This document shows positions 19,522 through 26,823 of a stretch of 64,000 nt of DNA, one piece after another. The number at the start of each line of letters is the position of its first letter. Position 1 is the stretch's first letter. The position numbers and the translations under genes are program-made. This DNA comes from Sphingobium herbicidovorans (GTDB lineage Bacteria; Pseudomonadota; Alphaproteobacteria; Sphingomonadales; Sphingomonadaceae), in the NCBI RefSeq assembly GCF_002080435.1, contig NZ_CP020538.1, forward strand, positions 2,041,501 to 2,105,500. The letters run 5' to 3'. Below the pieces are notes generated by a model. It saw nothing but the letters and a program-made list of their open reading frames with translations. It did not search any database and was not told where the DNA came from.

Positions 19522-22152
19522 ATGTCTTTTGGAAAATTCCTGCCCCTGATGCTGGCGGCTGCGCCGTTGGCCCTGATCCAGCCCGTTCTGGCGCAAGCCC
19601 CCACTGGCCCCGCGCCGGGGATCACGACGCAATTGCCGCGTGGCGCGGCGCCCAGCCATTATGCGATCGAAGTGACGCCGGACGCCGCGAACCTGAAGTT
19701 CACGGGCAAGGTGACGATCGACGTCGCCGTGGCGCAGTCCATGCCGGTGCTGGTGCTGAACGCCGCGGACCTGACGATCGGCGATGTCAGGCTGACGCCC
19801 ACGAAGGGCAAGTCGCTAACGGGCACGGCCAAGATCGATGCCGACGCGCAGACGGTGACGCTGGATTTCGGCAAGCCGCTCGCGCCGGGAAGCTATAAGC
19901 TCGACGTCGCCTATGCGGGCGTCATCAATACGCAGGCGAACGGTCTTTTCGCGCTGGATTACACCGATAATGAAGGCAAGGCGAAGCGGGCGTTGTTCAC
20001 GCAGTTCGAAGCGCCCGATGCGCGCCGCTTCGTGCCGAGCTTTGACGAGCCGAGCTACAAGGCCACGTTCGGCCTTTCCGCCATCGTGCCCACGGGGCAG
20101 CTGGCGGTCAGCAACATGCCGGTCAAGGCGTCGCAGGATCTGGGCGGCGGCAAGACGCGGGTGACATTTGGCGCCAGCCCCAAAATGTCGTCTTATCTGC
20201 TGTTCTTCGGTCTGGGCGATCTGGAGCGCGCGACCAAGATGGCGGGCGCGACCGAAGTCGGCGTCATCACCGGCAAGGGGAATACGGGCAAGGCGCAGCT
20301 GGCGCTGGATGCGTCGGTGGCGATCCTGCCGTGGTTCAACGATTATTTCGGCGTGCCTTACCCCCTGCCCAAACTCGACAATGTTGCGGGGCCGGGGCAG
20401 AGCCAGTTCTTCTCCGCAATGGAGAATTGGGGCGCGATCTTCACCTTCGAGCGGGCTTTGCTGGTCGATCCGCGCTTTACGTCAGAGGGCACGCGGCGGA
20501 CCATCTATTCCATCGTCGCGCATGAAATGGCGCATCAATGGTTCGGCGACCTGGTCACCATGGCATGGTGGGACGACCTGTGGCTGAATGAAGGTTTCGC
20601 CAGCTGGATGGCGACCAAGGTCACCGACAAGTTGCAGCCGGAATGGGAGATGCTGTTGACCCGCGTTGGCGGGCGGGAGCGGGCGATGGCGCTCGACGCG
20701 CTGGCGACCACGCATCCGGTGGTGCAGAAGATCAACACCGTCGAAGAGGTGAACCAGGCGTTCGACGACATCACCTATGAAAAGGGTGAGGCGGTCATCA
20801 CCATGCTGGAAGGCTTTGCGGGCGAGGATGTGTGGCGCGAGGGTATTCGCAGCTACATGAAGGCGCATGCCTATGGAAATACCGTGACCGACGATCTGTG
20901 GAAGGCGGTTGAGGGCGCGGGGGCCAAGGGGCTGGTTTCCATCGCGCATGACTTTACCAGCCAGCCGGGCATTCCGCTGGTGAAGGTGGACAGCGCGCAG
21001 TGCAAGGGCGGCTCCACCGTGCTGGCGCTGAGCCAGGGCGAGTTCAGCCGCGACCGGAAGGACAAGACGCCCTTACGCTGGAACGTGCCGGTGATGGCGC
21101 AGACCATCGGCGGCGCGCCGCAGCGGCTGATCCTGAACGGGGCGGCGTCGCTCACGCTGCCGGGATGCGGGGCCTATGTGATCAATGCGGGGCAGACGGG
21201 CTATTATCGCTCGCTCTATCCGCAGGCCAATGTGCAGGCGCTGGCGAAGGGCTTTACCCGGCTTTCGGCGATGGATCAGATCGGGCTGCTGGCGGATAAC
21301 TTCCAGCTGGGGCTGGGCGGTTATCAGCCGATCGGGCTGGCGCTCGACATGGTGGACGCGGTGCCTGCCAGTGCGAGCCCGGCGGTGCTGGCGGAAGTAC
21401 CCGACTATCTGGGCAGCGCCTATCATATGCTGGAAAGCGACAAGGCGGCGCAGGGCCGGGTCGCGGCCTATGCCTCGCGCAAGCTGGGGCCGGTGCTGGC
21501 GGGCGTCGGTTTTGACGCCAAGGCCGGAGAGGGGCCGCAGGCGCCGGTGCTGCGGTCGGCGCTGGTGGCGACGCTGGGCGGCATGGGCGACAGGGCCGTG
21601 GTGGCGGAAGCGGCGCGGCGCTTTGCTGAGCCTGCCCTGCTCGACGGGCCGCTGCGCAATGTGTGGCTGAGGATCATTGCCCAGAATGCCGATGCCGCGA
21701 CCTGGGAAAAGCTGCGCGCGATGGCCAATGGTGCGAAGACCGATCTGGAGAAGAGCACGCTGTTCGCTCTGCTGGGGGCGGCGAAGGATGAGGCGCTGGC
21801 GACGAAGGCGCTGGACCTCGCCATGACCGATGAACCGGGGAAGACGACGAGCGCGGCGATCATATCCGCCGTGGGCGCGGAGCATCCGATGCTGGCGGTG
21901 GACTATGTGCTGGCGCACCGGCAGCAATATGAGGCCATGATCGACGTGTCGGCGCGGAGCCAGGCGATTGCGCGGCTGGGCGGCGGATCGGCGGACCCGG
22001 CGATGGCGACGAAGCTGGACGCCTATGCCAGCCAGCATCTGACGCCTGAATCGCGCAAGGTCGTGGATCGGTCGATATCGGCGATCAAGACGCGGATCGA
22101 GACGCGGGCGCGGCTGAAGCCGGCGCTGTTGGCCTGGTTTGCGAAGAAGTGA
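19522..22152 (+). CDS. M1 family zinc aminopeptidase, exported
   Basis: A periplasmic or outer-envelope PepN-like metallo-aminopeptidase of 876 residues with a signal peptide (MSFGKFLPLMLAAAPLALIQ..., cleavage near VLAQ). The substrate-anchoring motif reads SAMENWGA (GAMEN class, about residue 298). The zinc site is HEMAHQWFGDL (His334, Glu335, His338) with the third ligand Glu357 in WLNEGFASW. The C-terminal ~350 residues form the helical ERAP1-like domain. It stands alone between a repeat cluster and the convergent phytase. Confidence 0.95.
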   Translation: MSFGKFLPLMLAAAPLALIQPVLAQAPTGPAPGITTQLPRGAAPSHYAIEVTPDAANLKFTGKVTIDVAVAQSMPVLVLNAADLTIGDVRLTPTKGKSLTGTAKIDADAQTVTLDFGKPLAPGSYKLDVAYAGVINTQANGLFALDYTDNEGKAKRALFTQFEAPDARRFVPSFDEPSYKATFGLSAIVPTGQLAVSNMPVKASQDLGGGKTRVTFGASPKMSSYLLFFGLGDLERATKMAGATEVGVITGKGNTGKAQLALDASVAILPWFNDYFGVPYPLPKLDNVAGPGQSQFFSAMENWGAIFTFERALLVDPRFTSEGTRRTIYSIVAHEMAHQWFGDLVTMAWWDDLWLNEGFASWMATKVTDKLQPEWEMLLTRVGGRERAMALDALATTHPVVQKINTVEEVNQAFDDITYEKGEAVITMLEGFAGEDVWREGIRSYMKAHAYGNTVTDDLWKAVEGAGAKGLVSIAHDFTSQPGIPLVKVDSAQCKGGSTVLALSQGEFSRDRKDKTPLRWNVPVMAQTIGGAPQRLILNGAASLTLPGCGAYVINAGQTGYYRSLYPQANVQALAKGFTRLSAMDQIGLLADNFQLGLGGYQPIGLALDMVDAVPASASPAVLAEVPDYLGSAYHMLESDKAAQGRVAAYASRKLGPVLAGVGFDAKAGEGPQAPVLRSALVATLGGMGDRAVVAEAARRFAEPALLDGPLRNVWLRIIAQNADAATWEKLRAMANGAKTDLEKSTLFALLGAAKDEALATKALDLAMTDEPGKTTSAAIISAVGAEHPMLAVDYVLAHRQQYEAMIDVSARSQAIARLGGGSADPAMATKLDAYASQHLTPESRKVVDRSISAIKTRIETRARLKPALLAWFAKK

Positions 22153-22160
22153 GGTGCCTC

Positions 22161-22185
22161 CCCCTCCCTTCGGTGAAGGGAGGGG
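22161..22185. terminator. Hairpin between convergent M1 peptidase and phytase genes
   Basis: CCCCTCCCTTC, a 3-base loop, GAAGGGAGGGG: an 11-bp perfect stem in the 43-bp gap between two convergent genes. No clear T-run; the CCCTCCC arms resemble the repeats around the DUF559 gene at 47.2-47.7 kb. Confidence 0.65.
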
Positions 22186-22195
22186 ATGTCGTTGC

Positions 22196-23284
22196 TTAGC
22201 GAAGGCCCAGCGCCTTGGCGATGTCATCCCAGGCGACCAGCTTGAAATTCTGCGCCGCGGCGGCGTTGTGGCCGTCCTGCGCGACGAAGAGGCCGCCGGG
22301 ATAGGCTGGCCCGAAATCGCCCAGCATCAGGTCGATGCCGTCCGTTTCTTCTGTCCCGCCGATAGCGCCAGCGCCGACGCGGAAGCGCCCGGCATAGCTG
22401 TCGTCGCTCAGCCGGTAGGCGACATAGGCATTGTCGCCCTGGCTGGAGACGAGGACATAGCCGTCCTTCTCCCCAATGGGCGCGATCGCGACGCCTTCGG
22501 CATCGGCGACCAGGTTCCTGCCATCGGCGGCTGCGATCATGACCGGGGTGGTGGAGCCGGTGGCGCTGGCGTCGAAGCGCCACAGTCCTGCATCTTCCTC
22601 CGCCACGTACAGGATGCCGGTGCGGTCGTCGGCGGCGCAGCCTTCCGACTGCGAGGCGAGCTTCATGGAGCGGACGATGCGTGCCGTGGGCGCCGCGCCC
22701 GCCGTGTCGAGCGCGATCTGGTTGATCGTGCCGTCCTTGAGGACGATGAAGGCATAGGTGGCGGCCGCGTCCCGGTAGAGGCAGATGCCGTAAGCCTCGC
22801 CCTTGCCGCCATCGACCTTGCCAAGGGCGGTGAGCTTGGCCGTGGCGGGGTCGAGAAGGAAGAGCGCAACCTTTGCGTTGGCAAGGTCATTGCGATCGCT
22901 GGCTGCGACCAGAATGCCCTTTTGCCCATTGATGACGACATCGTCGCGCAGATCGACATTGTTGACCCGGCCAGCGTCCAGGAAATCGCGCGTCTTGCCG
23001 TCCAGACCGTAGACATACAGCCCGGCCTTCTTGTCGGTGCCGACGATCAGGCTCTGCGCCGGGTTGGCGGCATTGCGCCAGATCGCAGGATCGTCCGCCG
23101 CGTCCGCATTGGCCGTACCCACAGGGGCGGTTTCGCCCCGCGCGGTGACTGCGACGGCGGGGGTGGCGTTGGCGATACGCGTGGCAAGTGGAACTTCCCG
23201 TTCTACCGGCGCGCAGCCTGATAATGTAATAAAAGTGAAACCTATAATCGCTGAAATGTAATATTTATTACATGATGCAGTCAC
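22196..23284 (-). CDS. Beta-propeller 3-phytase, lipoprotein
   Basis: Hydrolyses phytate (inositol hexakisphosphate) to release phosphate. The GTG at 23284 was chosen because AGGAGG sits 5 bp upstream; it gives 362 residues with a lipoprotein signal ending TFITLSGC. The mature part opens with the beta-propeller phytase signature ADAADDPAIW and continues with LIVGTDKKAGLYVYGLDGK, EGCAADDRTGILYVAEED and an acidic Ca-binding stretch EETDGIDLM. The 5' end and its upstream region are strikingly AT-rich compared with the rest. In related bacteria such genes pair with a TonB-dependent receptor; here the divergent partner is broken. Confidence 0.93.
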   Translation of the reverse strand: MTASCNKYYISAIIGFTFITLSGCAPVEREVPLATRIANATPAVAVTARGETAPVGTANADAADDPAIWRNAANPAQSLIVGTDKKAGLYVYGLDGKTRDFLDAGRVNNVDLRDDVVINGQKGILVAASDRNDLANAKVALFLLDPATAKLTALGKVDGGKGEAYGICLYRDAAATYAFIVLKDGTINQIALDTAGAAPTARIVRSMKLASQSEGCAADDRTGILYVAEEDAGLWRFDASATGSTTPVMIAAADGRNLVADAEGVAIAPIGEKDGYVLVSSQGDNAYVAYRLSDDSYAGRFRVGAGAIGGTEETDGIDLMLGDFGPAYPGGLFVAQDGHNAAAAQNFKLVAWDDIAKALGLR

Positions 23285-23372
23285 CAATACCTCCTGGCGG
23301 CAATTTTCACCGAATAAATACAAGAGATAGTTGGTTGGTCAATTTATCAATTAAATGATCCACGGCCAATTT

Positions 23373-23451
23373 ATGGGAAAAAAGATATGTTATGCTTTAT
23401 TCTGCGTCGGTGGCGCTGTTTCCCTTTCCGCTCATGCTGAAGAGGAATTTG
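23373..23451 (+). pseudogene. 5' fragment of a secreted-protein gene interrupted by the mobile element
   Basis: ATG at 23373 opens a typical signal peptide (MGKKICYALFCVGGAVSLSA, then HAEEEF) and is cut after 26 codons by the element; in the element it would stop at 23478-23480. Removing both element copies and two target repeats lets the frame continue at 29730 as ASNGEIAGSARLTARSG and beyond, but only about 20 mature codons remain before a terminator and the OPT gene. The rest is missing. It lies divergent to the phytase gene, where a TonB-dependent receptor would be expected; that identity is inference. Confidence 0.6.
23444..23451 (+). repeat. 8-bp target site repeat, left
   Basis: GGAATTTG directly before the left end of element copy 1. 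The same octamer occurs between the copies and after copy 2. Eight-bp duplications are typical of the IS1595 family. Confidence 0.9.
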
Positions 23452-23475
23452 GGCGATTATATACTTGTTTGGACC
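23452..23475 (+). repeat. Left terminal inverted repeat, copy 1
   Basis: 24 bp, GGCGATTATATACTTGTTTG then GACC; exact reverse complement of 26560-26583. Confidence 0.93.
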
Positions 23476-23538
23476 GCTGAATTTGCCGGGGATTATATCG
23501 CTGTACCGCCCGTTGAAATGAATGAGACGTATATTGGC

Positions 23539-23579
23539 AAAGGCCCCGCTCACTCCTTCTCGGGTGACGGGGCCTTTTT
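23539..23579. terminator. Bidirectional terminator in element left end, copy 1
   Basis: AAAGGCCCCG and CGGGGCCTTT pair perfectly around a 19-base loop, with a T-run on plus and the matching A-run for minus. It ends the minus-strand passenger gene and insulates the element from outside transcription. Confidence 0.82.
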
Positions 23580-23683
23580 CCGTTTCGGTTTCCCGGACTT
23601 CTCTGGCGGCTTCACCTTGAGTAGCCCGCCAAGGGCCTGAGCCAGACCAAGCGGCTTTAGACTGACCGGCTTTTCGTCAGGCA

Positions 23684-24625
23684 TCAGCTTAGCAGCTTCA
23701 GGATTTCCTCGTACTTGGCGAGCATATCCTTCAAATCAGCTATTTCATCAGGGCCAACATCGGCTGTTAGCTGTAAGCGGCCACCATCCACGTAGGCGGT
23801 GACGTTGAGTTTTCCGCCCTTGGCGGACGGCTTAGCAATGTCTCGCTTTTGCGTCGCATGTGGTGCGTCAACGAGTTCGACTTCGCTCATAGGTATCCCT
23901 GCAGGGCTTCCAAAAACGCGCAGGTGTGACCCATCTTCTGAAACCCAATCAACCTTCCGGGCTTCAAACTGGATCACCCCCCCCGATTCCCACTGCACAA
24001 AATCCCCGACTTTGACGTTCGGGACGCGCGGAGCCGGAGTTACACCAGGTTCGTTTTCGTCGGCCTTGTCCTCTTGTTGAGGAGATACCTTAGTGGAATC
24101 CTCGAGTCCTGCATAGGCTATTGTGGCTCGGTACGTCGCGATAACCTCGTCAGCCGCAGCCGGGCTGTAAGGTGCCTCGCCTCCTTCTTCTCTGTCGATC
24201 GTCAAATGCGTCCTTATGACGGTATCTGAAAGGCCGCTTGCAACATTGTAGCGATCCCAAAGCTCGCGATGAATCATTGGACCCAAGGCGGCGTTTTGAA
24301 TTGCCTCCTGCCTACGCTGAGAGTCGGGGCTGGTATCCAAAATTATTCGTTTTGCTGCGTCGGTAATCTGGAATTTTCTATTCTTCCCGGTGCCAGAATC
24401 CTGCATCAGTCCATATTGGATAAGCGAAGCAGCAGTCCGCCAGACCTTTCCATCGACCGACTTCATGCCCCACGCCTCAGCAAGAACTTGAACCCCCGCA
24501 GCGTGCGCATTGGCTTTGGAGTAAACCTCCTTTGCCCGTTCAACCGCCTTTCCCAAATCGAACATGGGGTAGGGCGGAGACCGGAAGCGCTTCGGTTTTT
24601 CGTTCTCATCAGACATCGGGGCCAT
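23684..24625 (-). CDS. Passenger gene of unknown function (winged-helix-like N-terminus), intact copy
   Basis: The 313-residue reading starts at MAPMSDENEKPKRF; other in-frame starts (24643 GTG, 24616 ATG) exist and no Shine-Dalgarno decides. Residues about 15-95 look like a winged-helix domain (AGVQVLAEAWGMKS, then LIQYGLMQDSGTGKNRKFQI). An acidic linker and a small beta-rich middle part (VPNVKVGDFVQWESGG) follow, and the C-terminus is amphipathic (DLKDMLAKYEEILKLL). The frame runs through an 8-C tract at 23977-23984; copy 2 has 7 C and is broken. It could be a regulator of the divergent tRNA/toxin genes or a transposition accessory protein. Confidence 0.75.
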   Translation of the reverse strand: MAPMSDENEKPKRFRSPPYPMFDLGKAVERAKEVYSKANAHAAGVQVLAEAWGMKSVDGKVWRTAASLIQYGLMQDSGTGKNRKFQITDAAKRIILDTSPDSQRRQEAIQNAALGPMIHRELWDRYNVASGLSDTVIRTHLTIDREEGGEAPYSPAAADEVIATYRATIAYAGLEDSTKVSPQQEDKADENEPGVTPAPRVPNVKVGDFVQWESGGVIQFEARKVDWVSEDGSHLRVFGSPAGIPMSEVELVDAPHATQKRDIAKPSAKGGKLNVTAYVDGGRLQLTADVGPDEIADLKDMLAKYEEILKLLS

Positions 24626-24885
24626 CACCTTTCCGCCCCTCACTATCGCCCTAGACCTTCCACGTCAAGTTACATGGATAGCTCTTAGACCTTTTTTAAC
24701 TTGCGCCATGTTCGACGGTTGGGCATAGGGGTCGGAGAAAGGAATGACCGATGCCGCCACCCGCTAGTTGACCCGCGCGCCATGGCACACTGACTTGCGA
24801 CGCGGATGAATGGCCTGAGGGTCAGGCCGGATCGGAGAGCTTAGGACCTCTACCGACCCGGTGGGCAAAACCCATTATCGACTGT
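24626..24885. other. Divergent control region of the element cargo, copy 1
   Basis: 260 bp between the unknown passenger gene and the tRNA-like gene, AT-poor apart from its start. It contains a perfect hairpin GGCCTGA-GGG-TCAGGCC (24812-24828) and TGGG-CAAAA-CCCA (about 24862-24874) just upstream of the tRNA-like 5' end. Promoters for both directions must lie here; I cannot place them with confidence. Identical in copy 2 (27765-28024). Confidence 0.6.
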
Positions 24886-24970
24886 GCCCCCGTGGTGGAA
24901 CGTAGACACGCCAGCATAGGATGCTGGTGGCCTATAGGCCGTCCCGATGCGAACTCGGGCGGGGGCACCA
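24886..24970 (+). tRNA. Class II tRNA-like gene, Leu-like body with anticodon AGG, copy 1
   Basis: 85 nt fold as a full cloverleaf. The acceptor GCCCCCG/CGGGGGC (7 perfect bp) has discriminator A and an encoded CCA. The D arm GTG/CAC has loop GAACGTAGA. The anticodon stem CCAGC/GCTGG has loop ATAGGAT (anticodon AGG, 24918-24920). The long variable arm is GGCC-TATA-GGCC, and the T stem CCCGA/TCGGG has loop TGCGAAC. The long variable arm, A14 and A73 are tRNA-Leu traits, but AGG would read the proline codon CCU. The D loop lacks one of the G18-G19 pair and T-loop position 55 is G, so elbow contacts are altered. It may be a specialised tRNA-like RNA rather than a decoder. Confidence 0.85.
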
Positions 24971-24990
24971 TTTTTATATATGAGATTTAG

Positions 24991-25392
24991 ATGCCGCTCA
25001 ACTTTTATCCCCGCGCGGGTCAGGTGCTGATGTGCGACTTTTCAGGCTTCAAGGTTCCTGAGATGGTGAAGCCGCGCCCTGTGGTGGTGGTATCGCCGCG
25101 TTTGCCGCGTAGGTCGGATGTGGTTGCTGTCGTGCCGATCAGTCTTACTGAGCCCACGCATTTGATGCCATATCATGTTAGGCTATCGAAGAATTATCAT
25201 CCGAGTGAGCCCGATGATTTGCCATGTTGGGCAATCGCCGATTTACTGATGAACCTGGGCATATACCGTCTCGATGGCTTCAAGGTTGGTCGTCGGAAAT
25301 GGGAGAACCCGCAGATGACGGGCGACGATCTAGCCGCCGTGAAAGATGCCGTTCTGCACGGCCTGGGGATGTTTCCAGTTGCCAACTCTTAA
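24991..25392 (+). CDS. PemK/MazF-type toxin-like protein, copy 1
   Basis: 133 residues. The N-terminal strand pattern GQVLMCDFSGF, then MVKPRPVVVVSPRLPRRSDVVAVVPIS, is the PemK/MazF (CcdB-fold) core, in which the RP-VVVVS segment and following VVAVVPIS are diagnostic; such proteins are usually mRNA or tRNA endoribonucleases. The ATG is 20 bp after the tRNA-like gene with no strong Shine-Dalgarno. No small antitoxin gene precedes or follows it, unlike classical pem/maz loci. Identical in copy 2. Confidence 0.82.
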   Translation: MPLNFYPRAGQVLMCDFSGFKVPEMVKPRPVVVVSPRLPRRSDVVAVVPISLTEPTHLMPYHVRLSKNYHPSEPDDLPCWAIADLLMNLGIYRLDGFKVGRRKWENPQMTGDDLAAVKDAVLHGLGMFPVANS

Positions 25393-25507
25393 CGCGATTC
25401 CTATATGGTGACTACTCCCGGTCATCGGGCTTTAAGACCTAGCTTGCTAGGCAGGCTGCTCAACGGACGATGACAAGTCCAGAGTAGCCTAGATATTGTC
25501 AGTGTCC

Positions 25508-25535
25508 GAAACCCCGTCAGAAATGGCGGGGTTTC
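25508..25535. terminator. Bidirectional terminator between toxin-like and transposase genes, copy 1
   Basis: GAAACCCCG, a 10-base loop, CGGGGTTTC. It sits 6 bp after the convergent transposase stop and terminates both genes. Upstream, CCTAGC-TT-GCTAGG (about 25438-25451) is a further short palindrome. Confidence 0.8.
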
Positions 25536-25541
25536 GTCATT

Positions 25542-26534
25542 TTAGCCTACCGTTTCGCTGTACGTCAGACGCTTCCCGATAGCGGTTTCAATCACTCGTA
25601 CTGTGCGAGCGCCATCGCGCTCCTTGCGCGTATTCCAGCGGCGATCAAACTCGGCGAGATAGCGCGGAAGGTGCTTGTCGCTGACATGATGGAAGGAGCC
25701 GATGATGCCCCGCTTGAGCAGGCTATGATAGCTTTCCGCGAAGTTGGTGTGGAAAATCACGCCGCGAACGAACGTCTTGCTGTGGTCGACCACATGATGG
25801 CCGTGGAAGTGCTCTGCAAGGCCCTCATAAGAAAGGTGGGCGTCTGTGATGATCGTCGCGCTCTGGTCAACGATAGGACGAGCGAGCGATTGCAGAGTGT
25901 TCTTGCGAACGTTCGGGACTTTGACGGTCTTAACGTCGCCCTCGCGGTCGATCAGCGTCATGACGGCGGTCTTCTTGCCAGCCTTGGCGGTGCGGTTCTT
26001 GTGGCGATTGTTCTTCAGCTTGCCGCCGACATACGTTTCATCCAGTTCCACGATGGCATCCGGGCCGCCGCCAAGCATGCCAGCCATAGGTTCTTGCAGC
26101 ATGGCCTCGCGAACGCGGTGGCACATGAACCAGGCCGACTTGTAGGTGACGTTCAGTTCCCGAGCGAGCTGGTTGGCCGAGACGCCCTTCTTGCTGCTGC
26201 ACATCAGGAAAATGGCATAAATCCACTTGCCGACCGGAATGTGAGCGCCCTCGAAGATACTCTTGCTGGTGACGCTGAACTTCTGACGGCACTTGCCGCA
26301 CTTCCACTGCTTGCGGACGGTCGGGATGACGTTCCCGTCCTTGTCCTTGCGCTTGTAGCTGACGGCGTAGACCTTCGTACCACCACACGAAATGATTTCG
26401 CCGGTCTCGGGATCGGCAGCATCAAGCGGGCAAACGACGTTTCCGTCCGGCCAGCGCAGATCGGCCAGGGCTTGCTGTGCGGCGGCTTCGTCAGTGAGGA
26501 AGCGGGCGATATCGGTGATGCCATTGATCTGCAT
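25542..26534 (-). CDS. IS1595 (ISXO2-like) family transposase, copy 1
   Basis: 330-residue DDE transposase. The N-terminal zinc ribbon has Cys35, Cys50, Cys79 and Cys82 (WKCGKCRQKF). A helix-turn-helix-like part follows (GVSANQLARELNVTYKSAW), then the catalytic core with VELDETYVGGK (Asp165), IITDAHLSYEG and the terminal NFAESYHSLLKRG. ATG at 26534, 26 bp inside the right terminal repeat. Identical in both copies, so both could be active. Confidence 0.95.
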   Translation of the reverse strand: MQINGITDIARFLTDEAAAQQALADLRWPDGNVVCPLDAADPETGEIISCGGTKVYAVSYKRKDKDGNVIPTVRKQWKCGKCRQKFSVTSKSIFEGAHIPVGKWIYAIFLMCSSKKGVSANQLARELNVTYKSAWFMCHRVREAMLQEPMAGMLGGGPDAIVELDETYVGGKLKNNRHKNRTAKAGKKTAVMTLIDREGDVKTVKVPNVRKNTLQSLARPIVDQSATIITDAHLSYEGLAEHFHGHHVVDHSKTFVRGVIFHTNFAESYHSLLKRGIIGSFHHVSDKHLPRYLAEFDRRWNTRKERDGARTVRVIETAIGKRLTYSETVG

Positions 26535-26559
26535 GGATCATTGTATGGCATACTTTCTT

Positions 26560-26583
26560 GGTCCAAACAAGTATATAATCGCC
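26560..26583 (-). repeat. Right terminal inverted repeat, copy 1
   Basis: 24 bp, exact reverse complement of the left repeat 23452-23475. Confidence 0.93.
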
Positions 26584-26591
26584 GGAATTTG
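26584..26591 (+). repeat. 8-bp target site repeat shared between the two copies
   Basis: GGAATTTG, a single octamer serving as right flank of copy 1 and left flank of copy 2. Confidence 0.9.
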
Positions 26592-26615
26592 GGCGATTAT
26601 ATACTTGTTTGGACC
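26592..26615 (+). repeat. Left terminal inverted repeat, copy 2
   Basis: Identical to 23452-23475. Confidence 0.93.
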
Positions 26616-26678
26616 GCTGAATTTGCCGGGGATTATATCGCTGTACCGCCCGTTGAAATGAATGAGACGTATATTGGC

Positions 26679-26719
26679 AAAGGCCCCGCTCACTCCTTCT
26701 CGGGTGACGGGGCCTTTTT
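26679..26719. terminator. Bidirectional terminator in element left end, copy 2
   Basis: Same AAAGGCCCCG/CGGGGCCTTT hairpin as in copy 1, with T-run. Confidence 0.82.
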
Positions 26720-26823
26720 CCGTTTCGGTTTCCCGGACTTCTCTGGCGGCTTCACCTTGAGTAGCCCGCCAAGGGCCTGAGCCAGACCAAGCGGCTTTAG
26801 ACTGACCGGCTTTTCGTCAGGCA

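Larger units (their letters stand above)
23452..26583. mobile_element. IS1595-type element with passenger genes, copy 1
   Basis: 3132 bp bounded by 24-bp perfect terminal inverted repeats starting GGCGATTATATACTTGTTTG and flanked by GGAATTTG repeats. Contents from left: a minus-strand gene of unknown function, a divergent control region, a class II tRNA-like gene and a PemK/MazF-like gene on plus, and an ISXO2/IS1595-type transposase on minus. Hairpin terminators lie inside the left end and before the transposase stop. Members of this IS family are known to carry passenger genes; this cargo combination is not one I recognise. Confidence 0.95.

Noticed and set aside
22476..22757. Overlapping frames inside the phytase gene on the opposite strand
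   Set aside because: They are typical shadows of a high-GC gene, with no ribosome site and no recognisable domain.
23285..23323. Upstream ATG for the phytase gene (23323)
   Set aside because: The GTG at 23284 has an AGGAGG at ideal distance, and the extra residues would precede the lipoprotein signal.
25393..25507. Possible second tRNA-like RNA after the toxin gene
   Set aside because: There are short palindromes (CCTAGC-TT-GCTAGG, GGAC...GTCC) but no T-arm sequence, no acceptor pairing and no CCA; better read as spacer and terminator.
25671..26780. Long plus-strand open frame opposite the transposase (and its twin at 28810-29766)
   Set aside because: It mirrors the transposase codons, has no family resemblance, and the transposase shows clear zinc-ribbon and DDE motifs on the other strand.
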